A DNA stretch of 64,000 nucleotides. It comes from Flectobacillus roseus. GTDB taxonomy: Bacteria > Bacteroidota > Bacteroidia > Cytophagales > Spirosomataceae. Below, piece after piece: positions 15,624 to 24,315 of the stretch. The stretch is from NCBI RefSeq assembly GCF_030056665.1, contig NZ_JASHIG010000010.1; one strand, written 5' to 3'. Position 1 is the stretch's first letter; the number at the start of each line of letters is the position of its first letter. Under the pieces are notes generated by a model, which saw nothing but the letters and a program-made list of their open reading frames with translations, searched no databases and was not told the origin of the DNA. The position numbers were made by a program, and so were the translations under genes.

Positions 15624-16550
15624 ATGCAAACGATTAAACTAGGAACGAGAGGGTCGAAATTAGCTTTATGGCAGGCCTATTTTGTTAAAGAAACTTTAGA
15701 AGCAGGCGGTTTGCCTGTCGAAATTGTGATTATTGAAACGAAAGGCGACCAAATTTTGGATCGTTCTTTATCAAAAATTGGCTCAAAAGGCGTTTTTACC
15801 GAAGAACTAGAAGAAAAACTTCTTTCAGGTGAAATCCATATTGCCCAACACTCGGCCAAAGATTTGCAGTCTGATTTAGGTGAAAACTTTGAAATTATTG
15901 CGTTTTCGGAGCGCGAAAAAGTCAACGATGTATTGATTAGTTTTGATAAAAGCTTGACCTTGGAAAGCGGACAGCCTTTTGTGGTTGGTACATCCTCTAC
16001 TCGTCGTGTGGCAATGCTCAAGCATTTTTACCCACATATCAAAACCGTAGATATGCGTGGTAATTTACAAACTCGTATGGGCAAACTCGAAAGTGGTGTT
16101 TGTGATGCCTTATTGTTGGCCTTTGCGGGCGTGCATCGTATGGGATACGAAGAGCATATTGCTCAACTGATTACCACAGATACTTTTACGCCAGCTGTTG
16201 GACAAGGCTCAGTGGCAATTGAGTGCGCAGTGAATTTGGATGCTGACATCAAAGAAAAAATCAGAGGCTTGTTGAATCACCCTAATACCGAAAAGCAATT
16301 ATTGGCCGAACGAGCATTTTTGAAGCGTTTGCAAGGTGGTTGTAGTATTCCTGTATTTGGTTTGGCTCAATATGATGCCGAAACAGATACCATTTCTATG
16401 ACAGGCGGTATTATTAGTTTGGACGGAAAAGAAATTATCAAAGAGGTTCTTTCAGGCTCAAATCCAGAGGAAGTTGGTTTTGCTTTGGCCGAGAAAATTT
16501 TAGATTTGGGTGGAGGACGTATTTTGCAAGAGATAAAAGCAAATTTATAA
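15624..16550 (+). CDS. hemC: Hydroxymethylbilane synthase (porphobilinogen deaminase)
   Basis: 308 residues, full length. It joins four porphobilinogen units into hydroxymethylbilane in heme synthesis. KLGTRGSKLALWQA begins the protein. AQHSAKDLQSDL contains the conserved catalytic Asp and pyrrole-binding Lys region. GTSSTRRVAMLKHF and DMRGNLQTRMGKL are substrate-phosphate-binding segments. The cofactor-attaching Cys is in LQGGCSIPVFGL. It follows holB closely and may be co-transcribed with it; there is no obvious terminator between them. Confidence 0.96.
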   Translation: MQTIKLGTRGSKLALWQAYFVKETLEAGGLPVEIVIIETKGDQILDRSLSKIGSKGVFTEELEEKLLSGEIHIAQHSAKDLQSDLGENFEIIAFSEREKVNDVLISFDKSLTLESGQPFVVGTSSTRRVAMLKHFYPHIKTVDMRGNLQTRMGKLESGVCDALLLAFAGVHRMGYEEHIAQLITTDTFTPAVGQGSVAIECAVNLDADIKEKIRGLLNHPNTEKQLLAERAFLKRLQGGCSIPVFGLAQYDAETDTISMTGGIISLDGKEIIKEVLSGSNPEEVGFALAEKILDLGGGRILQEIKANL

Positions 16551-16617
16551 ACCGATTAGGCAAAGTATCTCGTCTTTTAGATACCTCTAATTCGTCATCA
16601 ACAAACTAGAGCTATAT

Positions 16618-17334
16618 ATGAAACTAAACCGATTGTTGTTATTAAGTCTATTGTGTTTTGGAATTAGTCAGGTCACATCGGCGCAATTATTCAAAAAACG
16701 TAGAGATTATTTATTGACTATTAGTACTCCTTGGGGAGATATGCATGGGATTTTGTATAACTCAACACCTTTGCACAAAAAGAATTTTTTGAAATTAGTC
16801 AATAAAAAATTCTATGATGGCTTACTTTTCCACCGAGTTATCGACACATTTATGATTCAAGGTGGTGACCCAAAGTCGAAAGGAGCAGCACAAGGAACCA
16901 TGCTAGGCGAAGGCGATGTAGGATATAGAGTTCCAGCTGAAATTTTACCCAATATCTTTCATAAAAAAGGAGTAATCGCGGCTGCTAGAGATAATAACCC
17001 AGAAAAAGCGTCTTCAGGATGTCAGTTTTATGTAGTACAGGGCAAAGTTTGGGATGACAAAACACTGGCAGAACAAATGAAAAGAAGCCCATTACGTACC
17101 TATACACCTGAGCAACAGCAAGTTTATAAAACAATAGGAGGGACGCCACATTTGGATGGAAATTACACTGTATTCGGACAGGTGTTAGATAACCTTTGGG
17201 TGATAGACTCGGTGGCTACACAAAAAAGAGATAGCAATAATCGACCATTGAAGGATATCGCCATGAAGATTTCTTGTAAAAAGATAAAGAAGAAAAAGAT
17301 TACAGCTCGATATGGTTATACCGATTGGTTGTAA
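16618..17334 (+). CDS. Exported cyclophilin-type peptidyl-prolyl isomerase
   Basis: 238 residues. The signal peptide runs through about residue 22 (LLLLSLLCFGISQVTSA). The cyclophilin core follows: PWGDMHGILYNSTPLHKKNF, FHRVIDTFMIQGGDP with the catalytic Arg and Phe/Met/Gln set, SSGCQFYVVQG, and YTVFGQVLDN. A lysine-rich insertion (IAMKISCKKIKKKKI) closes the C-terminus. It probably assists proline isomerisation of proteins in the periplasm. No partner gene is adjacent, and a dispersed repeat lies directly downstream. Confidence 0.9.
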   Translation: MKLNRLLLLSLLCFGISQVTSAQLFKKRRDYLLTISTPWGDMHGILYNSTPLHKKNFLKLVNKKFYDGLLFHRVIDTFMIQGGDPKSKGAAQGTMLGEGDVGYRVPAEILPNIFHKKGVIAAARDNNPEKASSGCQFYVVQGKVWDDKTLAEQMKRSPLRTYTPEQQQVYKTIGGTPHLDGNYTVFGQVLDNLWVIDSVATQKRDSNNRPLKDIAMKISCKKIKKKKITARYGYTDWL

Positions 17335-17350
17335 TAGGAGTCATTCTGAA

Positions 17351-17487
17351 TTGAGTGAGTGGTGATTGAGTAAATGAGTGATTATTTTTATATGAATTTT
17401 ACTTGTAAAAACGTAATACTTTGGGTCTCCATGGGTATGTAAATTAAAAATAATCACTCAGTCACTAAATCGCACAATCACTCAATT
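17351..17487. repeat. Dispersed palindromic repeat, family A (complete copy)
   Basis: Left arm at 17351-17389 (begins TTGAGTGAGTGGTGATTGAG) and right arm at about 17444-17486 (AATCACTCAGTCACTAAATC, then CAATCACTCAA) are imperfect terminal inverted repeats around a 55-base centre. Its right edge touches the stop codon of the minus-strand gene at 17488. Confidence 0.65.
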
Positions 17488-18153
17488 TTATCTATGTCCG
17501 AAGATAGCAGAGCCTACTCGTACAAGGGTTGAGCCTTCTTCGGCAGCAATCAAAAAGTCCCCTGACATTCCCATCGAAATCTCTTTCCAAGCCGTATTGG
17601 GTAACTGATATGTACTTGCAATACGGTCAAAAAGCTGTTTTAAGCTTTTAAATTCTGCTCTAATTTGCTCCTGATTATCGGTATTACTTGCCATTCCCAT
17701 CAAACCAACCAAGCGGATATTCTGAAGCTCCTTTAATTCTGAAGATTCCAATAGTTCAATGGCCTCTTCTTCGGAAAGTCCAAATTTAGTATCTTCTTGG
17801 GCAATATAGATTTGAAGTAAACAGTCGATAACCCGTTCATTTTTAATGGCTTGCTTGTTAATTTCTTGTAATAGTTTAAACGAATCTACCGAATGAATCA
17901 AACTAACGAATGGAGCTATATATTTTACCTTATTAGATTGTAAATGCCCAATAAGATGCCATTGGATATCTTTGGGTAATACTTCCCATTTAGACACCAT
18001 TTCTTGAACTTTATTTTCTCCAAATACCTTACAACCAGCTTGATAAGCCTGTTCTAAGTCGCTTACGGGTTTGGTTTTGGTCACAGCAATCAAGTGCGCT
18101 TGAGTTCCTTGAAGTTGCGTATTGATGTCAGCTATATTTTGAGCAATAGTCAT
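17488..18153 (-). CDS. YggS-type pyridoxal-phosphate homeostasis protein
   Basis: 221 residues. Alanine-racemase-like TIM-barrel fold without a racemase C-terminal domain. The PLP lysine lies in HLIAVTKTKPVSD. FGENKVQEMVSKWEVL, IQWHLIGHLQSNKVKYI, LIHSVDSFKLL and GLMGMA are family signatures, and MGMSGDFLIAAEEGSTLVRVGSAIFG closes the phosphate-binding cup. The family maintains PLP and amino-acid balance and has no known catalytic activity. It is transcribed alone. Confidence 0.93.
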   Translation of the reverse strand: MTIAQNIADINTQLQGTQAHLIAVTKTKPVSDLEQAYQAGCKVFGENKVQEMVSKWEVLPKDIQWHLIGHLQSNKVKYIAPFVSLIHSVDSFKLLQEINKQAIKNERVIDCLLQIYIAQEDTKFGLSEEEAIELLESSELKELQNIRLVGLMGMASNTDNQEQIRAEFKSLKQLFDRIASTYQLPNTAWKEISMGMSGDFLIAAEEGSTLVRVGSAIFGHR

Positions 18154-18370
18154 CTTTAGTAGGATTGTTTAGCAATATGATACAAAGATAAAGCATGGAA
18201 AGCGTAAAATTTGACTACTTTGTCGTAATACCCTACAAGTTCTTTTAGTTTTTGCGCTAATATCTTAGCTTTGTAAAATTAAATAGGCTCATATAACGTT
18301 TTTTTTATACTTTTAGGAGCTTTTGTAATGGCTCATTAAAGATTATCAAACTCATAAATATCAAATAACA

Positions 18371-19339
18371 ATGGAGTACAATCCAAATCGACAAAGTGAA
18401 CAAAAACTAAAAGTAGCCGTAGCAGTACTCGCCATACTGACTGTTGCTTTGGGGTATTTGTATTTGCGTGAGAGGCAACACAACAAAGATATTGAGGATT
18501 TGAAACTAGAGCACGCAGAAGAGTTATTGACCGCCAACACAAAGTTAGACTCGATCGCTAATCAGCTCAACATGAAAATTGCCGAGATACAGCGTTTAGG
18601 AGGAGATGTGCTAGAGTTGGAACGAGCTAAAAAACAACTAAGTGAAGACAAACTTGCACTTGAAAAGCTAGATAAAGGTTTTTCAATGAAGCAATATGAA
18701 GCTAAGATTAAAAAGTACGAAGCATTATTAGGGCAAAAAGAACAGGAAATCAATCGTTTACGTAGAGAAAACGGTATTTTGGTTGCTCAGAATGATTCAT
18801 TAAGCCGTGAGGCGGAGTTATTACGTGAAGGTATTTCTTCAGCACAAAAAGCCTTATTCGACTCTGCTAACAATTTCACTGCTCGTCAGCGTGAAATGGA
18901 AGCCAAAAATAAAGAGCTATCTGATAAGGTTACGCAAGCCGCTGCGCTTCGTGCCGAAAATATCAATGTATATGCCATTTCTAGTAAAGGAAAAGAAAGT
19001 GATGGAGGTGTTTATAAATCTAAAAAGGTAGATAAAATTAGAATTACTTTCTATTTACAAGAAAACCCTTTGACTAATAAAGAGGCTAAAATGATTTACT
19101 TAAGAATCATTGACCCTTCTGGCAGTACTGTTGCTGATATGGCAACAGGTTCTGGTAATTTTGGGTATCATGGTCGTGATTTGACTTACACAGCCAAACA
19201 ACGTATTGTATATGATGACTCGCATCAATCAGTAGAATTTATCTATAGTCGTGGGCAAGCTTACAAAGAAGGTAAACACGTTATAGAGTTGTACGCAGAA
19301 GGATTCAAGATAGGAGAAGGAACTTTTGAAGTGAAGTAA
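18371..19339 (+). CDS. Membrane-anchored coiled-coil protein, function unknown
   Basis: 322 residues. A transmembrane helix at about 14-32 (KVAVAVLAILTVALGYLYL) is followed by a long predicted coiled coil to about residue 190 (repeated E/K/L heptads such as LELERAKKQLSEDKLALEKL). The C-terminal 120 residues look like a beta-rich domain (KIRITFYLQENPLTNKEAKM, GKHVIELYAEGFKIGEGTF). It probably spans the envelope, with the C-terminal domain outside the cytosol. A possible -7 box TAGCTTTG lies near 18268-18275. I do not recognise a named family. Confidence 0.75.
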   Translation: MEYNPNRQSEQKLKVAVAVLAILTVALGYLYLRERQHNKDIEDLKLEHAEELLTANTKLDSIANQLNMKIAEIQRLGGDVLELERAKKQLSEDKLALEKLDKGFSMKQYEAKIKKYEALLGQKEQEINRLRRENGILVAQNDSLSREAELLREGISSAQKALFDSANNFTARQREMEAKNKELSDKVTQAAALRAENINVYAISSKGKESDGGVYKSKKVDKIRITFYLQENPLTNKEAKMIYLRIIDPSGSTVADMATGSGNFGYHGRDLTYTAKQRIVYDDSHQSVEFIYSRGQAYKEGKHVIELYAEGFKIGEGTFEVK

Positions 19340-19360
19340 GATTTCGTTGAAATCAATATA

Positions 19361-19423
19361 ATAAGCGGTAGAAGATAGGTTTTAGAAGGCAAATTGCCTG
19401 ATATCTATTTTCTACCGCTTATT
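19361..19423 (+). terminator. Terminator of the coiled-coil gene
   Basis: Long stem AATAAGCGGTAGAAGATA-like arm with TCTACCGCTTATT and inner GGCAAATTGCC, then TGTTTT. Confidence 0.8.
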
Positions 19424-19444
19424 GTTTTAGCTTATATTAGCTTG

Positions 19445-19478
19445 ATTATCAAAACTTTCTTATGAAAGTTTTGATAAT
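19445..19478. repeat. Perfect 15-bp inverted repeat over the rpsF promoter
   Basis: ATTATCAAAACTTTC (19445-19459), TTAT, GAAAGTTTTGATAAT (19464-19478). The right arm contains the -33 TTTG of the rpsF promoter. It could be an operator or a second terminator-like hairpin. Confidence 0.8.
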
Positions 19479-19500
19479 TGTTTGAAAATAATTACCTTTG
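19471..19500 (+). promoter_or_regulatory. Promoter of the rpsF-rpsR-rplI operon
   Basis: TTG (19471-19473, preceded by TT), a 19-base spacer and TACCTTTG (19493-19500). The predicted transcript start near 19506 lies after the upstream in-frame ATG at 19478, which decides the rpsF start at 19541. Confidence 0.85.
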
Positions 19501-19540
19501 CAATCCTTTTAAAAAACAGTTTATAAAATATATCATTTTT

Positions 19541-19903
19541 ATGGAATTACGTAATTATGAAACGGTGTTCATCTTAACTCCCGTTTTGTCAGAACAGCAG
19601 ACAAAGGACGCCGTTGAAAAATTCAAAAAAGTTTTGACCGATAACGGTGCAGAAATCGTTAACGAAGAAGCATGGGGAATTCGTAAGCTGGCGTACCCTA
19701 TTCAGAACAAAAACACTGGATTTTACCAAATTTTTGAGTTCACTGCAGCACCAACTATCGTTGCTAAATTGGAACTTGAATACAAGCGTGATGAGAAAGT
19801 AATTCGTTACTTGACAACAGTACTTGACAAACATGCGATTGAATACAACGACCGCAAGAGAAAAGGTTTAGTAGGTAAAAAACAAGAAGCGAAAGCTGAA
19901 TAA
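19541..19903 (+). CDS. rpsF: 30S ribosomal protein S6
   Basis: 120 residues from the ATG at 19541 (MELRNYETVFILTPVLSEQQ). An in-frame ATG at 19478 would add 21 residues encoded by promoter DNA and is rejected. The segments EEAWGIRKLAYPIQNKNTGF and YKRDEKVIRYLTTVLDKHAI are typical of S6. S6 pairs with S18 on the small-subunit platform, and rpsR follows after 65 bases. No typical S6:S18 leader motif is seen in the short 5' untranslated region. Confidence 0.95.
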   Translation: MELRNYETVFILTPVLSEQQTKDAVEKFKKVLTDNGAEIVNEEAWGIRKLAYPIQNKNTGFYQIFEFTAAPTIVAKLELEYKRDEKVIRYLTTVLDKHAIEYNDRKRKGLVGKKQEAKAE

Positions 19904-19968
19904 GCTGTTGAATTGAAATGTTTTAGCATTTCTAAAAAACACGATTCACAACTTAAACTTAAGAAATC

Positions 19969-20220
19969 ATGACTTTAGTAAACGAACCAGTTGACAAAAG
20001 CGTAGTACGCAAAAAATATTGCCGTTTCAAAAAATCAGGCATCAAGTATATCGACTACAAAAACCCAGACTTCTTATTGAAGTTGGTTAACGAACAAGGA
20101 AAAATTCTTCCTCGTCGTATTACAGGTACTTCTTTGAAATACCAAAGAAAAGTAGCTCAAGCTGTTAAACGTGCTCGTCACTTGGCTTTAATGCCATTCG
20201 TAGCAGACGGTTTGAAATAG
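19969..20220 (+). CDS. rpsR: 30S ribosomal protein S18
   Basis: 83 residues. KKYCRFKKSGIKYIDYKNPD, LPRRITGTSLKYQRKVAQAV and KRARHLALMPFVAD are the S18 signatures. It forms a heterodimer with S6 in the small subunit. Second gene of the operon. Confidence 0.96.
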   Translation: MTLVNEPVDKSVVRKKYCRFKKSGIKYIDYKNPDFLLKLVNEQGKILPRRITGTSLKYQRKVAQAVKRARHLALMPFVADGLK

Positions 20221-20307
20221 TAATTGTCGCGTTGTCGATACGCAAAAAATTAGAGTTAGAAGTTTAGGATTGTCTTTGCAATCATTGACTAAAAATCTTT
20301 TACAAAA

Positions 20308-20751
20308 ATGGAAATCATCTTAAAGACTGACATCGCAGGTCTTGGCTATAAAAACGACGTTGTTACGGTAAAGCCTGGTTATGGTCGTAACTATCTCATT
20401 CCGCAAGGTTTCGCAGTAATGGCAACGCCATCAAACAAGAAAATTCTTGCTGAGAACATTAAACAAATCGCTCACAAACTTGAGAAAATCAAGTTAGATG
20501 CTCAGACATTGTCTGACTCAATCGGAGAGTTAGCACTTGAAATCGCTGCTAAAGTTGGTGAAAGTGGTAAAATCTTTGGTCGTGTTACGACTCTTCAAAT
20601 TTCTGAAGCATTGAAGGAGAAAGGTTTTGAAGTAGATCGTAAGAAAATCTCTTTGGACTCTGAAGTTAAGTTTGTAGGTGAATACGCTGCAACACTTGAC
20701 CTTCACAAAGATGTGAAACATAAAGTGAAATTCACAGTAGTAGCTGACTAA
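20308..20751 (+). CDS. rplI: 50S ribosomal protein L9
   Basis: 147 residues. The N-terminal L9 motif GYKNDVVTVKPGYGRNYLIP is followed by the long connecting helix and the C-terminal domain (GKIFGRVTTLQISEALKEKG). Last gene of the rpsF operon, followed by a terminator. Confidence 0.97.
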   Translation: MEIILKTDIAGLGYKNDVVTVKPGYGRNYLIPQGFAVMATPSNKKILAENIKQIAHKLEKIKLDAQTLSDSIGELALEIAAKVGESGKIFGRVTTLQISEALKEKGFEVDRKKISLDSEVKFVGEYAATLDLHKDVKHKVKFTVVAD

Positions 20752-20790
20752 TCATTACGATGCCGTCTACTCGAATTTTGTAGAAAAATA

Positions 20791-20824
20791 AGAAAAGCAT
20801 CCCAATACTGGGATGCTTTTCTTA
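20791..20824 (+). terminator. Terminator of the rpsF operon
   Basis: Stem AGAAAAGCATCCCA/TGGGATGCTTTTCT with a 4-nt loop and following T residues. Confidence 0.9.
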
Positions 20825-21032
20825 TTTTTGTTGGATTATTCTAAAACACTGGTTTTTTGAATATTGTCTCTTGAATCACAAAATAAAGATAAGTTTTATG
20901 AATTCTTAGAGCAACCAAATTGACTAAAATGCCGTCTAAGTAAAATGGATATAACAAATATCTGTTTTCTTGATGTTTTTTATAGAAGTTCTAATAAACG
21001 TTCGACTCAAACCCTCCATTATTTAATCTAAA

Positions 21033-23867
21033 GTGGATATGCTTAAAAAATTACCATTACTACTATGCTTCTGGTTTATAAGCCATGTTGTAGTAAGCCA
21101 GATTACCATCACCTCTCCTGTACAACGTCAAGTAATTCAAAGAGATTTAGCTAATAAGGCTATTGTTACTATTGTAGGAAGTTATTCTCAACCTGTGGAT
21201 GAGCTTCAAGTTAGATTTATCCCTGTAAAAACTGGACAAGGAACGGCACTTGATTGGACTGTTTTTAAAACAAACCCAAGAGGAGGACTTTTTAAAGGAA
21301 CCGTAACTTTAACAGGTGGATGGTATTCAATGGAAGTAAGAGGTTTACTTCGTGGAGCTGTTGTAGGTAATGTAAGCCGTATTGAACGAGTAGGTGTTGG
21401 AGAGGTGTTTGTAATTGCAGGGCAGTCCAACGCTGGTGGTAGTGGCTTGAGATCGACAAATGAGACTGCATCTTCAGATGACCGTGTCAATTGTGCAAAC
21501 TTTATTAATGACCCCGGATACGGTACCTCCGCTTCTTACATTAAGAATTTTGACTCTAAAAATAAGAGTTTTGTTACTACAACTACCGATGCATTTTCTA
21601 TTATTGAGTTTTCTCAACTATCTAAAGATGTAACGATTGGTCCTTTGGGTATTGGTCCTTATTATTGGGGAAAGGTAGGAGATGCGCTTGCAGCAAAATT
21701 AAATGTTCCTATTGTATTTTTTAATGTAGCTTGGGGTGGTGCTTCTGTACGAGTATGGCGTGAAAGTGCTGAAAATCCAACTGTTGGTGCACCGAGTGAT
21801 TTTCAATTTGATTCAGGTAATATAAACAGATATATGCCTGGTTACCCTTATGCTAACCTAAAAGCAGTATTGGGATACTATGGAATTAACATGGGTATTA
21901 GAGCCATTTTGTGGATGGAAGGAGAAACTCAAAATCTCCTAAATCTTTCAGTGGAGCAACAAAATGCTACGTTGCCGCTTTCTCAACAAAAGCCTTTACC
22001 TGTAACAGAGGCAAGTTATTTAGATAACTTGAAACGATTGATTGCTAGAACTCGTCAAGATTTAGGAAATGATAACTTAACTTGGGTAGTTGCTAGAACC
22101 TCTTACTCTGGTGTACTTAATTGTGGCGTTGCTGGAGCTTTGCCTCCTAAACCGTCTCCTGTTATTGTTCGTGCTCAAAACCTTGCGATTGCAGACCAGT
22201 CATTTTCTCCTATTTTCCCTGGACCTTTTACAGATAATATCCAAGTTGATAAAATTGGAGATAGAGATCAATGTGTTCACTTCACAGGTTCAGGTTTAGA
22301 TGAGGCTGCTAATTCTTGGATTAATTCTTTAACGAGTCCAGTGAGTAGTAATGATTCTAGAAATTTCTTTGATTTGAATGCCCCAATTATGGCTGATACT
22401 ATTCCTGCAGTGAATCTTACCTGTATTTCAAATCAAAAGCTTGGCTTGAGTTTACCTGCTGGATATTCTGCCTATCAATGGGTGAGTAGCAACTATGAAA
22501 TTATGGGAAATACCAAAGATGTAATAGTTGGTCCGGGTACTTACTTTGCCAAAATTACTAAACCAAATGGTAACATTATTCAAATTCCATCATTCACAGT
22601 AAATGCAAATACTCCTCCTGCTGCACCGACTGTTTCGGCTAATGCTGATTTGAATTATTGTGAAGGGACAACCGTTGGGCTAACTTCATCAGATGGGGCT
22701 TTATATGAATGGGTTGCCAGTAATTCTAATACTATTGTAGCAAGAACAAAAACATTTAATATAGGTACTAATGGTACTTACTCTGTTCGTATTATCGATC
22801 AAAATGCTTGTTTATCACCATTGTCAAATGGAGTAACAATAGTTTCGAAACCAAGACCTGTACAACCGACTATTTCATTGAAAAGCTCAACTGAGTTTTG
22901 TGATGGTCAAAGTGCTAAATTGAGTTCGTCAAATGTAGGTGCCATAGGATACCTTTGGAGTAATGGACTAACAACACAAGATGTAGATATCAGAACAGCA
23001 GGAACCTTTACCGTTCGTACCTTAGGATCTAACGGATGTTATTCGGCGCCATCGAGTGGTGTACCTACAGTTGTGAATCCTTTGCCTACGAGCCCAACCA
23101 TTAGAGCTACTTCGGATACTGTATTTTGTGAAGGGTCTAAGACTCGTCTAACATTGACTCCAGCGAATGCCAATTATGTGGCATTTAACTGGGAAAGAAA
23201 TGCGACTTTGAGCGGAGAAAATGCTTCTGCCATTGATATTTCAACCACAGCATTAGTAAAAGGGTATGTGGTAGATGCTAAAGGGTGTTATTCTAAACCT
23301 TCAAACGGTATTTGGGCTGTTCGTAAAGCTAAGCCTGTATCCCCAGTTATTTATAGAGTAGGACCATATTTATTGGCAGCACGCTCCACACAACCAGTTG
23401 ATGAGTATACTTGGAGTTTGAGTGGACAAGCACTTGCTACAAAAGATACCTTAATTCGCGCTATAACTGAAGGTGTTTATACATTACAGTCAAAAAGAAA
23501 ATACCCTATTTTGGCTTCAGCTTCTCCATTGGTATGTTTATCATCAGAAACATCTTTAGTTACTTATTTTGATACCAAATCTAGCTCGACTTTAGAGACA
23601 ACAGAATTTAAGTTTCCTGATGACAAAGGGATTTCTATCTACCCAAATCCAACAAGTGGAGTATTTAGTGTTGATAGTAAATTTAACTTGGAAGGTGTTG
23701 TTTTAAAAGTATATACCATGGCAGGCATTGAGGTGTATGTGTCTGAAAAATTTGATTTTAATAGCCGTAGAGTTTTGGATTTGAGTAATTTACCAACTGG
23801 TACTTATTTGCTAAGAGTAGATTCTCAAAGCTATCGTTTGACTAAACAGCTCATAATTACGCGTTAA
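21033..23867 (+). CDS. T9SS-secreted SGNH/sialate O-acetylesterase-like protein (paralog 1)
   Basis: 944 residues. A signal peptide of about 22 residues ends in VVVSQ. Residues about 125-450 form an SGNH-hydrolase/SASA domain: block I VFVIAGQSNAGGSG carries the nucleophile Ser, ILWMEGETQN is the central block, and RDQCVHFTGSGLDEAA holds a candidate catalytic Asp/His region. From about 475 to 800 there are repeated Ig/PKD-like modules, each with a FCDG/YCEG and W-S-N motif. The last ~75 residues are a T9SS type A sorting domain (ISIYPNPTSGVFSV to LTKQLIITR). It is likely a surface or secreted carbohydrate esterase that removes acyl groups; the substrate is unknown. It is a tandem paralog of the next gene. 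Confidence 0.82.
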   Translation: MDMLKKLPLLLCFWFISHVVVSQITITSPVQRQVIQRDLANKAIVTIVGSYSQPVDELQVRFIPVKTGQGTALDWTVFKTNPRGGLFKGTVTLTGGWYSMEVRGLLRGAVVGNVSRIERVGVGEVFVIAGQSNAGGSGLRSTNETASSDDRVNCANFINDPGYGTSASYIKNFDSKNKSFVTTTTDAFSIIEFSQLSKDVTIGPLGIGPYYWGKVGDALAAKLNVPIVFFNVAWGGASVRVWRESAENPTVGAPSDFQFDSGNINRYMPGYPYANLKAVLGYYGINMGIRAILWMEGETQNLLNLSVEQQNATLPLSQQKPLPVTEASYLDNLKRLIARTRQDLGNDNLTWVVARTSYSGVLNCGVAGALPPKPSPVIVRAQNLAIADQSFSPIFPGPFTDNIQVDKIGDRDQCVHFTGSGLDEAANSWINSLTSPVSSNDSRNFFDLNAPIMADTIPAVNLTCISNQKLGLSLPAGYSAYQWVSSNYEIMGNTKDVIVGPGTYFAKITKPNGNIIQIPSFTVNANTPPAAPTVSANADLNYCEGTTVGLTSSDGALYEWVASNSNTIVARTKTFNIGTNGTYSVRIIDQNACLSPLSNGVTIVSKPRPVQPTISLKSSTEFCDGQSAKLSSSNVGAIGYLWSNGLTTQDVDIRTAGTFTVRTLGSNGCYSAPSSGVPTVVNPLPTSPTIRATSDTVFCEGSKTRLTLTPANANYVAFNWERNATLSGENASAIDISTTALVKGYVVDAKGCYSKPSNGIWAVRKAKPVSPVIYRVGPYLLAARSTQPVDEYTWSLSGQALATKDTLIRAITEGVYTLQSKRKYPILASASPLVCLSSETSLVTYFDTKSSSTLETTEFKFPDDKGISIYPNPTSGVFSVDSKFNLEGVVLKVYTMAGIEVYVSEKFDFNSRRVLDLSNLPTGTYLLRVDSQSYRLTKQLIITR

Positions 23868-24315
23868 GTAGTAATGTAAAAGACAATTGCACTGTAGAGC
23901 TATAGGCACTCGGCAAATTGGTTTTCAAAGAAACCTTTTAATACGTTTTGCCTGTAGCATGGAGCTTAATACCTAATGTGGGTAAAATTATAATTAGTAA
24001 TGCGGTGTAAGTATTGATTATTGAAAATATACTACAGAATGCAGTACGAATCCCTAAAGTTATTTATTACCAATCTCAAACATCATTTTATAGAAGATTA
24101 GTTTAAATCATCTATAAAGTGATGTTTGTTTATAAATGTTCTGTACCAGTTACTAAGTTTGAGTAATGCTAGGATAGAAATATGCCAGATTAGCAATTTC
24201 TTTGCAGGATTTTTGTTTAGAAATAGTACAAGTATCAGTGCATTAACTTTTATAATAAACAAGTATTACAAAGCCTCAGTAGATTTTGGAATGAATAAAA
24301 ACTGAATGTAGATTT
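23868..24315 (+). other. Intergenic region between the tandem esterases
   Basis: 448 bases without a gene. A long imperfect hairpin at 24077-24128 (CAAACATCA...TGATGTTTG, with inner TATAGA/TCTATA) probably ends the first transcript. No clear promoter box for the second gene was found. Confidence 0.5.

Noticed and set aside
19478..19540. Upstream ATG for rpsF
   Set aside because: It lies within the promoter, before the predicted transcription start; MELRNYE at 19541 is the normal S6 start.
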